A DNA stretch of 64,000 nt from an uncultured Microscilla sp. (GTDB lineage Bacteria; Bacteroidota; Bacteroidia; Cytophagales; Microscillaceae). The translations under genes were made by a program, and so were the position numbers. The notes beneath the pieces were generated by a model. The model saw only the letters and a list, made by a program, of their open reading frames with translations, was not told the origin of the DNA and ran no database searches. Below, piece after piece: positions 42,960 to 51,487 of the stretch. The stretch lies in assembly GCF_947493425.1 (NCBI RefSeq), contig NZ_CANLRP010000003.1, forward strand, positions 83,628-147,627, read 5' to 3'. Positions within the stretch are counted from its first letter, which is position 1. Each line of letters opens with the position of its first letter.

Positions 42960-43123
42960 CCGACAGGGGCAAGTCCTTAGATGCCGATGCATATCGGTGC
43001 TTCAAGCGACAAGTCGCAAGTCCTTAGATACCGATGAATATCGGTGCTATACCCTGTTCCACAGGTATCTACACTTTTGTATCACGTTGATTTTCAGTTG
43101 TTTACAAAAGGCGTAATTAAAAG
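42960..43123 (-). repeat. Dispersed repeats: two short units plus ~72-bp unit
   Basis: Two consecutive units of caagtccttagat.ccgat...atatcggtgct (about 42970 and 43009) are followed at 43051-43123 by a minus-strand copy of the ~72-bp repeat. That copy differs from 48715-48786 at only a few positions (for example attacgcc against actacgct). The same order of units, inverted, is present at 48715-48822. Confidence 0.65.
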
Positions 43124-43248
43124 GCTGTTTTTTTAAACAAGTACTCCTATATATATTAACAATTGATAGTATGTGTGGGTTTGTTTAACGGTGGGAGCAG
43201 TGGCAACAAAAAACAAATACTAAAAATGCCCTTTACAAAAAAGCGCAT

Positions 43249-43284
43249 AAAAAAAGACCCTCTTATCAAAGAGCGCCTTTTTTT
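43249..43284 (-). terminator. Terminator downstream of the 44-codon ORF
   Basis: Stem CTCTT/AAGAG with loop ATCA; on the minus strand a run of seven T follows the stem. A T run on the plus strand also allows bidirectional use. Confidence 0.5.
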
Positions 43285-43329
43285 CCATGGGTTTGTTCAA
43301 TCAATACTGTCTGTTGATTGTTTTTCAGC

Positions 43330-43464
43330 TTATTTTTCGTCGTTCAATCGTTTTTCTATTTCCTTCATAAAGTTACGTCTTAAAGCAACTTTTCTTTCTA
43401 TCGACGTGCTTAAGTTTTTTATTCGGGCAGAGTAAGTATCATCTTTTTCTTCAATCATTTTCAT
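43330..43464 (-). CDS. Small unknown protein (44 residues)
   Basis: Reads MKMIEEKDDTYSARIKNLST then SIERKVALRRNFMKEIEKRL and NDEK: a charged, probably helical peptide. It ends about 45 bp before a hairpin with a T run in the same direction and is not antisense to any gene. This makes it more than a random frame, but no family is recognised. Confidence 0.4.
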   Translation of the reverse strand: MKMIEEKDDTYSARIKNLSTSIERKVALRRNFMKEIEKRLNDEK

Positions 43465-43642
43465 TAATATTCTCTGATGTTTTAAATAATAGCGTATTGC
43501 AAAATATTACAATATAATGAGGGCAAAGCTAGATTATTTTTTTGTTAAAATCAACGAGAAATGAAACCTAAAAATGATTACTTCGTAGAGGCTTTTTTCA
43601 ATAAGTTTGATTGTTTTATCGATGAGGTTTGTTACAACAAAA

Positions 43643-43672
43643 AAGCCCTGAAAAACAGGGTTTTCAGGGCTT
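43643..43672 (-). terminator. Terminator of dxs
   Basis: A 12-bp perfect stem AAGCCCTGAAAA/TTTTCAGGGCTT with a 6-base loop; on the minus strand T residues follow immediately. It is 32 bp after the dxs stop. Confidence 0.85.
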
Positions 43673-43704
43673 AATATTTGGTGATCTGTTATTTTATTAA
43701 AATC

Positions 43705-45627
43705 TTACTTAAAAACTACTTCTGCTATTTCACGGACAGATTGTGCGATGCCTTTAGCGTCAAAACCACATTCTGCCTGTAGTTCAAGTTGAGAGCCATG
43801 TTCTACAATACGATCAGGAATACCCAAGCGCTTTACTTTGGCAGTGTAGCCGTGCTCTACCATAAACTCTAGCACAGCCGAACCAAAGCCTCCTTGTAAG
43901 CAACCATCTTCTACGGTGACTACCTTATCAAATTTCTGGAAAACCTCGTGCAACATTGCCTCGTCCAGAGGTTTTACAAAACGCATGTCATAATGTCCCA
44001 CATTGAGACCTTCTTCGGCAAGGGTTTCGCAAGCCTCAGTAGCATAGTTGCCTATATGCCCTATAGTCAATATGGCGGCGTCGCTGCCATCGCGCAGTTT
44101 GCGTCCTTGACCAATGGTTATTTTTTCTAGAGGGGTTCTCCATTCTGGCATAACTCCTTGACCACGAGGGTAACGAATGGTAAAAGCTTTGCCTTCTTCT
44201 TTAAACTCGTCAAGCGAAGCAGTATACATCAGGTTGCGTAACTCTTGTTCGTTCATAGGCGCCGATACAATCATATTGGGGATCAATCGCATATAAGCTA
44301 TGTCATACGCCCCGTGGTGAGTAGGCCCATCGGCTCCGGCAAAACCAGCCCGATCTAAACAGAAAATTACGGGCAAGCCTTGAATACATACATCGTGAAT
44401 GACTTGGTCAAAGGCACGCTGCATAAACGTAGAGTAAATATTGCAAAATACAGTAGACCCCTGGGTAGCCATACCTGCCGATACAGTAACGGCGTGTTGT
44501 TCGGCAATGCCCACATCAATGGCACGATCAGGCATGGCTTCCATCATAATGTTAAGCGACGAACCTGAAGGCATTGCAGGAGTAATGCCCATTATTTTAG
44601 GGTTTTCCTGGGCAAGCTCTAATATGGTGTGTCCAAATACTTGTTGGTATTTAGGAGGTTGTGGAGCGGTAGGTACCGATTTATGTATTTCTCCGGTTAC
44701 CTTGTCGAACAAACCTGGCGCGTGCCACTTGGTTTGGTTTTTTTCGGCATGGGCAAACCCTTTTCCTTTTACTGTAACACAATGAAGAAGTTTAGGTCCT
44801 GGTATATTTTTTAGGTCATTGAGCACGTGGGTCAAGTGGTTGATGTCGTGCCCATCTACCGGGCCAAAGTAACGCAAGTTTAATGACTCAAATAAGTTGC
44901 TTTGTTTCAATACTGACCCTTTTACTGCTCCCTCTACCTTAGAAGCAAGCTCTTGAAAGCGGCCAAAACGATTGAATTTGCCCAACATCTTCCAAACCTC
45001 ATCACGTAGTTTGTTGTAAGTTCTAGAGGTTGTAATATCGGTCAGGTAATCCTTGAGTGCTCCTACGTTTGGATCAATAGACATGCAGTTGTCGTTCAAA
45101 ATAATCAACAAATTGCTGTCTGATACCCCCGCATGATTCATTCCTTCAAAAGCAAGTCCCCCAGTCATGGCACCATCTCCAATAATAGCGACGTGTTGAC
45201 GGTGGTTTTCTCCTTTTTGCTTAGAAGCAAGCGCCATTCCTAAGGCTGCCGATATAGAAGTAGACGAATGGCCTACCCCAAAAGTATCGTATTTGCTCTC
45301 TTTACGCTTAGGAAAACCCGAAAGTCCTCCATACTTGCGGTTGGAGTGAAAGTTTTCGCGCCTTTCTGTCAAAATTTTGTGACCATAAGCCTGATGCCCT
45401 ACATCCCACACCAACTGGTCGTCTGGCGTGTTAAATACATAATGTAGTGCCACTGTAAGCTCTACTACACCCAAACTTGCTCCAAAATGTCCTCCGTGAA
45501 TCGAAACAGTATCGATAATAAATTGTCTCAACTCAGTGCATACATCAAATAACTGCTCTGGCGAAAGCTGACGTAAGTCTTCTGGGTTGTTGATCTGCTT
45601 TAGTAACTTACCCGGCTCTATTAACAT
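43705..45627 (-). CDS. dxs: 1-deoxy-D-xylulose-5-phosphate synthase
   Basis: 640 residues from MLIEPGKLLKQINNPEDLRQ; a 21-codon upstream extension is hydrophobic and unlike the family. It condenses pyruvate and glyceraldehyde 3-phosphate, the first step of the MEP isoprenoid pathway. The thiamine-diphosphate site is GDGAMTGGLAFEGMNHAG ... LNDN. HGGHFGASLGVVELTVALHY and FNTPDDQLVWDVGHQAYGHK are the N-terminal signatures. The Pyr domain has GIAEQHAVTVSAG, and the C-terminus has EDGCLQGGFGSAVLEF. The gene stands alone with its own terminator. Confidence 0.96.
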   Translation of the reverse strand: MLIEPGKLLKQINNPEDLRQLSPEQLFDVCTELRQFIIDTVSIHGGHFGASLGVVELTVALHYVFNTPDDQLVWDVGHQAYGHKILTERRENFHSNRKYGGLSGFPKRKESKYDTFGVGHSSTSISAALGMALASKQKGENHRQHVAIIGDGAMTGGLAFEGMNHAGVSDSNLLIILNDNCMSIDPNVGALKDYLTDITTSRTYNKLRDEVWKMLGKFNRFGRFQELASKVEGAVKGSVLKQSNLFESLNLRYFGPVDGHDINHLTHVLNDLKNIPGPKLLHCVTVKGKGFAHAEKNQTKWHAPGLFDKVTGEIHKSVPTAPQPPKYQQVFGHTILELAQENPKIMGITPAMPSGSSLNIMMEAMPDRAIDVGIAEQHAVTVSAGMATQGSTVFCNIYSTFMQRAFDQVIHDVCIQGLPVIFCLDRAGFAGADGPTHHGAYDIAYMRLIPNMIVSAPMNEQELRNLMYTASLDEFKEEGKAFTIRYPRGQGVMPEWRTPLEKITIGQGRKLRDGSDAAILTIGHIGNYATEACETLAEEGLNVGHYDMRFVKPLDEAMLHEVFQKFDKVVTVEDGCLQGGFGSAVLEFMVEHGYTAKVKRLGIPDRIVEHGSQLELQAECGFDAKGIAQSVREIAEVVFK

Positions 45628-45997
45628 AATAAAATTTTGATTTATGTCGGTTAAACAAAATATGATTAATAACAATCCATGACTATGCAATGTTTTGACA
45701 CCGATTGTTTTTATTTTTTAGTCCACCATTTTCACCCAAGATCATAGTCTTGCTACAGGTACACAATCTTGGTTTAACTTACCTGTAGTTAATTTAGTTT
45801 TTGCAAAAATTATGAGTGAGTAAACAAATGATATTGTATATGGTGTTAATAATATCAAATATGGTTTTGCTACCATACTTACGTTTGAGTGTCAAACTTT
45901 GGATTTGCAATATATTTAAAATAAGCTATATTGATGCACAAATGTTTGTTTTATGGTTAATTTTAACCGTTTTTAACCAATATTAACTTTCTTTAAA
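45628..45997. promoter_or_regulatory. Divergent dxs/scpA control region
   Basis: 370 bp, AT-rich, without a gene. An imperfect inverted repeat around CAAGATCATAGTCTTG (45736-45751) is the only structure seen; TTTTAACC is repeated (45959, 45970) shortly before scpA. Confidence 0.3.
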
Positions 45998-46759
45998 GTG
46001 GGTTTTGAGATCAAGTTACCATTATTTGAAGGGCCGTTCGATTTGCTGCTTTTTTTTATAGAGCGACAGGAAATTGATATCTATGATATTCCTATTTCTA
46101 CCATTACGAAGGATTTTCTGGACTATATGCACCAGATGGAGCAGATGAATATAGAACTTGCCAGTGAGTTTATAGTAGTAGCAGCCACGCTGATGCGCAT
46201 CAAAGCCAAAATGCTGTTGCCACGCGACGAAGAAAATGGTGAGGATGACGACCCACGCCAAGAGCTGGTGGATTTTCTGCTAGAGTATAAAAAGTATAAG
46301 TCGGTGCTCAAAGAGTTTGAAGCCTTAGAAGACCGACAACTCATGCGCGAAAAACGGGGCAATGTGATAGTAGAGATAGAGAAAGTGGCGGGAACGTATG
46401 AGGTAGATATAGAAATGCATCGGCTCGACCTGTATAAATTACTACAGGTATACGAAAAAGCGATGGCACGCTATGAGAGCCGCATAGAGCACGTAGTACA
46501 CAAGGTCGTGCCTTATCCTTATACTGTGGCACAGCAAAAAACGATGCTGATGAGTTTGCTTGAGCAAAAACCTAAACTGGAGTTTAACGAAATTGTACTT
46601 TCTTATAAAACCAAGATTGCAGTAATATTCAATTTTTTGGCTATACTCGAATTATTACAAAATGGTTTGGTATCTTTACACATCGAACCAGGTTACAATA
46701 ATTTCTGGATTGAGAAAAAAGCCAGTGAACAACAAGTAACAGAGACGATTAGCTCATGA
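45998..46759 (+). CDS. scpA: Segregation and condensation protein ScpA
   Basis: 253 residues from a GTG start directly before the conserved N-terminus FEIKLPLFEGPFDLLLFFIE. ScpA is the kleisin of the Smc-ScpAB chromosome condensin. Further signatures are IPISTITKDFLDYMHQM, FIVVAATLMRIKAKMLLPR, the central charged region and the C-terminal winged helix KIAVIFNFLAILELLQNGLV. scpB is not in the window. It overlaps the next gene by 4 bp (ATGA), so they are translationally coupled. Confidence 0.94.
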   Translation: MGFEIKLPLFEGPFDLLLFFIERQEIDIYDIPISTITKDFLDYMHQMEQMNIELASEFIVVAATLMRIKAKMLLPRDEENGEDDDPRQELVDFLLEYKKYKSVLKEFEALEDRQLMREKRGNVIVEIEKVAGTYEVDIEMHRLDLYKLLQVYEKAMARYESRIEHVVHKVVPYPYTVAQQKTMLMSLLEQKPKLEFNEIVLSYKTKIAVIFNFLAILELLQNGLVSLHIEPGYNNFWIEKKASEQQVTETISS

Positions 46760-47880
46760 GTGAAATTAGCACAAAAGATAAAAGTAAGGTTCTGAAGAGT
46801 CTGAACCCATCTAAAATATTTATACCTATAGCCATTAGTCTTGTCATTACCGGATACCTTTTTTACAAAGATGCAGGGCAAATTCCTTGGGGTAAATTAC
46901 AAGAAGCCAGTATCTTATGGATTATACTTGCTGTACTTACCCTTGTAGTACGCGATGCCTTGTATATTTATCGTATTCGTTATATTACCCACAAGAACCT
47001 CTCTTGGACAAGCAGCTTTTATTCTATCATGTTATGGGAGTTTTCGTCGGCAGTGAGCCCTTCGGCAGTAGGAGGCACCGCCCTGGCAACCATTGTGCTG
47101 ATGAAAGAAGGCTTAAGCTTTGGTAAGTCTATGGCGTATGTAATGACTACAGCAATACTCGATAACATGTTTTTTTTGGTGGCAGGTGCCATAGTAATGC
47201 TTTTGTACTATTCGGGGATGTATGACCCAGCCAATTTGTTTGTAGCCATTAGTGGGGCTGGCATGACCATGGACTGGGAGTATGTACGCTATATGTTTTT
47301 TATCAGTTACGCGCTCATTGGTGGCTATACCCTGTTTATGACCTATGGTTTGTTTATCAACCCGCACATTGTCAAATGGGTATTTGTAAAAATAACAAGC
47401 ATCAAGTGGTTGCGTCGTTTTCAGCCAATGGCCGAAAAGCAAGGCAACGAAATGGTAGTAGCCTCTAAAGCCATTCGAGGCACTAACTTTACCTACTGGG
47501 CAAGAGCTATAGGTACTACCTGCCTGATCTGGTCGGCACGCTACCTCATCGTTAACTGCCTCATTGCAGCATTTGTAGTACTTACTCCATCAATGCATGG
47601 CTTTATATTTTCACGACATGTAGTCTTGTGGGTAGTATTGCTGGTAGGCATCACCCCGGGAGCCGCTGGGTTTGCCGAGCTTGCCTTCAAGGCCTTTTTC
47701 CAGCAATTTGCAGGTGCTTTTGTGCTCATTGCGGCACTTATTTGGCGTATTGCTACTTTTTATCCTTATTTATTATTCGGAGCTATTTTCTTGCCTCGCT
47801 GGGTCAAAAGGGTGTTTTTTAAAGACAAAGAGCCAGAAAGCGACAAGACTACTGAGAAACCAATCAACAAGACTTCTTAG
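46756..47880 (+). CDS. Lysylphosphatidylglycerol synthase TM-region-like membrane protein
   Basis: 374 residues with about eight membrane segments. The pattern WGKLQEASILWIILAVLTLV ... LWEFSSAVSPSAVGGTALAT ... LLVGITPGAAGFAELAFKAF, with its second PG-G-E motif, is that of the UPF0104/AglD flippase-like family. That family corresponds to the membrane half of MprF. The soluble aminoacyl-transfer domain is absent, so it is more likely a lipid-linked-substrate transporter than an LPG synthase. It is coupled to scpA by a 4-bp overlap, an arrangement without an obvious functional reason. Confidence 0.85.
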   Translation: MSEISTKDKSKVLKSLNPSKIFIPIAISLVITGYLFYKDAGQIPWGKLQEASILWIILAVLTLVVRDALYIYRIRYITHKNLSWTSSFYSIMLWEFSSAVSPSAVGGTALATIVLMKEGLSFGKSMAYVMTTAILDNMFFLVAGAIVMLLYYSGMYDPANLFVAISGAGMTMDWEYVRYMFFISYALIGGYTLFMTYGLFINPHIVKWVFVKITSIKWLRRFQPMAEKQGNEMVVASKAIRGTNFTYWARAIGTTCLIWSARYLIVNCLIAAFVVLTPSMHGFIFSRHVVLWVVLLVGITPGAAGFAELAFKAFFQQFAGAFVLIAALIWRIATFYPYLLFGAIFLPRWVKRVFFKDKEPESDKTTEKPINKTS

Positions 47881-47903
47881 ATCGCCATCAGATCGTTATA
47901 ATT

Positions 47904-48533
47904 ATGGCAAAAAACAAGAAAAAATTTTATGTTGTGTGGCAGGGGCGCACAGCTGGGGTATTTGACAACTGGAAAGATTGCGAAGCACAAGTCAAAGGTT
48001 TTGACGGCGCACGTTATAAATCCTTTTTGAGTAAAACCGAAGCCGAGACCGCCTTTAAGCAAAGCAGTGGGGCATTTGTAGGTAAAAAAAGTGCCGCTAC
48101 CAAAACCTCCAAATCAGTCGTAGGCAAGCCCTTGCTTGAGAGTCTTTCGGTAGATGCTGCCTGCAGTGGCAATCCTGGCGAACTCGAATACCAAGGGGTA
48201 CACACCCGCACTAAAGAGTTACTTTTTCACATGGGCCCCTTCCCGTTGGGTACGGTAAATATAGGCGAGTTTTTGGCCATTGTGCACGGCTTGGCTTTGC
48301 TCAAAAAACACAACAGTCCGGTGCCTATGTATACCGACTCGAAAACGGCCATGGCGTGGGTGCGCAATAAAAAAATAAAAACAACCCTTGAGCGTACCAC
48401 CAAAACCGAAGAACTGTTTAAGTTGGTAGACCGTGCCCTGGTATGGTTAGAGAACAACACCTATACTACCAAAATTATTAAATGGGAAACCAAGGTTTGG
48501 GGCGAAATACCCGCCGATTTTGGGAGGAAGTAG
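47904..48533 (+). CDS. rnhA: Ribonuclease H with N-terminal viroplasmin domain
   Basis: 209 residues. The N-terminal caulimovirus viroplasmin domain (KKFYVVWQGRTAGVFDNWKD, GARYKSFLSKTEAETAF) binds RNA/DNA hybrids in eukaryotic-like RNase H1. A linker is followed by the RNase H domain with SVDAACSGNPG (first Asp), GEFLAIVHGLALL (Glu) and MYTDSKTAMAWV (Asp). It removes RNA from hybrids. This fusion is usual in Bacteroidota and Firmicutes. It is 23 bp downstream of the flippase-like gene. Confidence 0.93.
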   Translation: MAKNKKKFYVVWQGRTAGVFDNWKDCEAQVKGFDGARYKSFLSKTEAETAFKQSSGAFVGKKSAATKTSKSVVGKPLLESLSVDAACSGNPGELEYQGVHTRTKELLFHMGPFPLGTVNIGEFLAIVHGLALLKKHNSPVPMYTDSKTAMAWVRNKKIKTTLERTTKTEELFKLVDRALVWLENNTYTTKIIKWETKVWGEIPADFGRK

Positions 48534-49156
48534 TAGCTAAAGCTTCAGGGTGCAAGCAGCAAGCGATTAGTCTGGAGTTGGTAGCTCGCAGCATTAATCA
48601 GGATTTTAGGAACTAAATTCCAGGTGTTAGGTACACCACTTGCTGTGTCAAGTTTTCCCGCAGCAGGGTAACACTATTGATGAATAGAAGACTTCCAAGT
48701 CTCCTTCAGAAGGGTTTTAACTACGCTTTTTGTAAACAACTGAAAATCAACGTGATACAAAAGTGTAGATACCTGTGGAACAGGGGGTAGCACTGATATG
48801 CATCGGCATCTAAGGACTTGCCCCCTGTCGGAGCTTTTAACAACCGACCCCGATTCCAGCACCTCAGGGTACTTTTCAGTATTCCGAAAAAACGAGCGTA
48901 GAAGGTTGTTCTGCGATTATTAATGGCTCTTTTGGTTGCTTGTGAAGACACAAGCAACGGCGTAAGAGCAGCGTCAAAACCCATTCAAATGCCTTTTATA
49001 GGGGCAATCCTTTATGGTTGCCCTGGCGTAGTAAATTTCATTGCTTGGTGCCCCTTAGTATTTTGAGAGGTTTTGCTACTTAAGTAGATTTGGAGACTTC
49101 CTTGTATTCAGGCTTTCAAGTCTCCTTCGGAAGACTTAAAAGAGCGGGTTTTTGGG
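48534..49156. repeat. Repeat-filled gap after rnhA
   Basis: 620 bp without a gene. 48715-48786 is the best copy of the ~72-bp repeat, continuing into the gatatgcatcggcatctaaggacttg unit to about 48822. The segment caagtctccttc.gaag occurs at about 48696 and again at about 49113, and GTTGCTTGTG/CACAAGCAAC forms a hairpin at 48934-48960. Confidence 0.6.
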
Positions 49157-49471
49157 TTACTTCTTCTTCTCTAATTTCGCTACCTTCTCCAATAACACCC
49201 TGTTTTGTGCTTCACATTGTTTTTGCAGCATTTCAGCCGTTTTAGCAGCTAGTATTGCCTCCTGTCTTGCTCTTTCTGCTATTTGTAGTTGTTTCTGGGC
49301 CTTTTGCTCGGCAAGTTTAGCAAGCAGAGCCGACCTTTCTGCCTTCAGCGCTTGTTTCTCCGCCATTTCGCGGGCTTTGTTTGCTTCGGCTTTTTGTTGA
49401 GCCAATTGTTTTTGGTGGCAGCCGCCTAGCATTGCCAGCGCAAACATGCTCGATAAGATTAGTTTTTTCAT
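49157..49471 (-). CDS. Small coiled-coil lipoprotein
   Basis: 104 residues. The lipoprotein signal is MKKLILSSMFALAMLGGC (lipobox LGGC). The rest is a continuous Ala/Lys/Glu/Gln coiled coil (QKAEANKAREMAEKQALKAE, LAEQKAQKQLQIAERARQEA) ending in KKK. The layout recalls Braun-type Lpp or a tethering lipoprotein, but the length and lack of an Lpp motif make this only a resemblance. It lies 10 bp after the LRR gene on the same strand. Confidence 0.75.
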   Translation of the reverse strand: MKKLILSSMFALAMLGGCHQKQLAQQKAEANKAREMAEKQALKAERSALLAKLAEQKAQKQLQIAERARQEAILAAKTAEMLQKQCEAQNRVLLEKVAKLEKKK

Positions 49472-49481
49472 TGGTAATAAA

Positions 49482-50357
49482 TTAAGCCACTACCCTACAG
49501 TGTGGGTGTTTATCTTTGAATTTTTCTACTGCCTTGAATGGTATATTTTTGCAATAAGGCATGTTAATCATTTTGAGTTGTTGCAAGTTTGCCAGTGCCT
49601 CTAAGCTTGTAACAGGAGTACCCCAAAAAAATATTTTTTGCAAACCCTTCAGTTCCTGTAAAGGGCTCAAGTCAGAAGTAGGAGTTACCCCGCACTTAAG
49701 CACCTCTAGTTTTTGCAATTTTTTAAGTGGGGCCAACGAGTCTACATCGGTAAACGAAAAATTGATTTGCTTGAGCCTGGTCAGGTTTTTTATGGGTGAC
49801 AAACTCTTAACCCGGGTATTTACCATCCACAAAAACTGAAGTTGGGTCAGGAACTGTAAAGGTTGCAAGTCTTTTATAAGGGTATCAGAGCAAAGCAACA
49901 TTTGTAGTTCATGCAGGGTGCTTACTGGTGCCAGGTCTGACACAAGGGTACGCGAACAGTCGAGGCTACGTAGTTTGGGCAGGGTCATTAATGGCGATAG
50001 CGAGGTAATTTTGGTATTATGGCAAAGCAGCGTTTTGAGGTGAGGCAATGCCGTAAGCGGTGCCAATGAGGTAATCTTGCTGTTGTGGCAGATAATCTCT
50101 TCGAGCGATACTAATATACGGAAAAATTTACCGTTGATACGGACTTTGGCAGGGTCAAACTCTTCTTTGAAAAACACACGATAGATTTTTTCAGGAGCGT
50201 AATAATAGTTTTCACGCGAGGCGGCCAAACCTATAATTTTGCTCTCTGATAACCTTGTTTTAAATATGTAATTAATCAAAAAAACCTTTTGCCACTCCTG
50301 ATCCAAATCATCCCACCATTGTTGTATTTTTTCAAAATCTAGTTCTTGGGTCGTCAT
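49482..50357 (-). CDS. Leucine-rich-repeat protein
   Basis: 291 residues. After an N-terminal ~85-residue helical region (MTTQELDFEKIQQWWDDLDQ) there are about eight internalin-like repeats of 21-22 residues with the pattern L..L..L.CHNTKITSLSPL. It ends in a polar cap (KDKHPHCRVVA). There is no signal peptide, so it is cytoplasmic and presumably a protein-interaction module. It shares a transcript with the coiled-coil lipoprotein gene downstream. Function unknown. Confidence 0.85.
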   Translation of the reverse strand: MTTQELDFEKIQQWWDDLDQEWQKVFLINYIFKTRLSESKIIGLAASRENYYYAPEKIYRVFFKEEFDPAKVRINGKFFRILVSLEEIICHNSKITSLAPLTALPHLKTLLCHNTKITSLSPLMTLPKLRSLDCSRTLVSDLAPVSTLHELQMLLCSDTLIKDLQPLQFLTQLQFLWMVNTRVKSLSPIKNLTRLKQINFSFTDVDSLAPLKKLQKLEVLKCGVTPTSDLSPLQELKGLQKIFFWGTPVTSLEALANLQQLKMINMPYCKNIPFKAVEKFKDKHPHCRVVA

Positions 50358-50471
50358 TTTTGTTACTATACGGGGTGATTGCTTACTGCATAATGCCTGG
50401 AATGTATTGTTGAATATGTTTTGTGTAAATTACAAATGTAATAAAAATCCTTTGATACGATCTTTTTAAGT

Positions 50472-51182
50472 CTAACTATTATCTTTTAAAGAAGCAAGCA
50501 ATGTTTGCCAGTTGCCTTGGTGGGTAGGGTTTTGCAAGTGCTGCTTAAGTTGCCCCATGTACTCATCGCGGGGTATTTCTTCGGCACCAAGACTCTCTAA
50601 ATGCTGGGTATATACCTGGCAATCAATAAGTTTTATCCCTAATAGCTGAAGCTTTTGCACCATTGTAATAAAACCAGCTTTGGAGGCATTACTTACTGTA
50701 CTAAACATAGATTCGCCAAAAAAACAATGCCCCAACGATACCCCATACAGTCCACCTACCAGTTGCCCTTGTTGCCATACCTCTACCGAGTGGGCAAACC
50801 CCTGGGCGTGCAATTGGCAATACCCCTCCAGCATATCTTCGGTGATCCAGGTGCCTTGTTGTCCTGTGCGTTTTATTTGTTGGCAGGCAATCATTACTTC
50901 TTTAAACCTTTGGTCATAAGTTACCTCAAATAACCCTTTTCTCAGTACTTGTCTCATACTTTTAGACACCCTGAGTTGGGTAGGGTATAACACAAAGCGG
51001 GGGTCAGGTGCCCACCACATAATAGTGGGGTCTTCTTCACTATACCAGGGAAAAATTCCTGACTGATAAGCCAGCAACAGCCTTTCTACCGACAAGTCTC
51101 CTCCAAACGCCAGTATGCCGTGTTCGTCGGCGTAGTGTACCGGAGGGAAATACAAAGACTCGTCTAACAAAGTGTAGCGCAT
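50472..51182 (-). CDS. aat: Leucyl/phenylalanyl-tRNA-protein transferase
   Basis: 236 residues. Family signatures are FPPVHYADEHGILAFGGDLS, LLLAYQSGIFPWYSEEDPTI, WWAPDPRFVLYP, SVEVWQQGQLVGGLYGVSLG and FFGESMFSTVSNASKAGF. The enzyme adds Leu or Phe to N-terminal Lys/Arg of proteins, marking them for ClpS-ClpAP in the N-end rule pathway. The length is normal. It is monocistronic. Confidence 0.96.
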   Translation of the reverse strand: MRYTLLDESLYFPPVHYADEHGILAFGGDLSVERLLLAYQSGIFPWYSEEDPTIMWWAPDPRFVLYPTQLRVSKSMRQVLRKGLFEVTYDQRFKEVMIACQQIKRTGQQGTWITEDMLEGYCQLHAQGFAHSVEVWQQGQLVGGLYGVSLGHCFFGESMFSTVSNASKAGFITMVQKLQLLGIKLIDCQVYTQHLESLGAEEIPRDEYMGQLKQHLQNPTHQGNWQTLLASLKDNS

Positions 51183-51487
51183 AGGTTTGATATAAAAAAA
51201 ATGAAAAATAGAGTTTTACAACCTTCAAAACAACAACTTCTAAAGTTAAAAAAGCTTTAGTTGGGATAAAAATTTTGCTAAAGCTAAAGCCAGTAATAGG
51301 GTAATTTTGTTACCCGAAGTTGGTAGACTCTAATTGACAGATGTGTATAAAAATGTGTAAATCGGACAGACCTCTCCACAATATTTTTTATACTTGCACT
51401 TCGTTACGGGACAATAGCTTAAAATATTGTTGTCTTACATCTGAATACTACTTCAACATTACTTTTAATGAAGAGCAATTAGTGTCC
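51183..51487. promoter_or_regulatory. Divergent aat / transketolase control region
   Basis: A plus-strand TAATTTTG at 51302-51309 fits the TAnnTTTG box; TTTG at 51274-51277 is slightly far (24 bp). An in-frame extension of the transketolase ORF through this region (from 51341) is Cys-rich and unlike the protein, so it is treated as leader. Confidence 0.35.

Noticed and set aside
42760..43005. 81-codon minus-strand frame
   Set aside because: Lies across MITE 4 and the dispersed repeat; no independent support for coding.
43120..43155. Possible fifth MITE end (TTTAAACAAGTACTCC near 43133-43148)
   Set aside because: No matching left end or TTA duplication could be found.
43163..43435. 90-codon plus-strand frame
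   Set aside because: Runs through a terminator hairpin and opposes the better-supported 44-codon minus-strand frame.
31861..48836. Possible att site: tRNA 3' end (cctgtcggggc) compared with ccctgtcggagc near 48824
   Set aside because: The match is short and the second site is part of a repeat family seen elsewhere; no integrase accompanies it.
48674..48984. Two overlapping minus-strand frames (62 and 87 codons)
   Set aside because: Both are translations of the ~72-bp dispersed repeat and neighbouring repeats.
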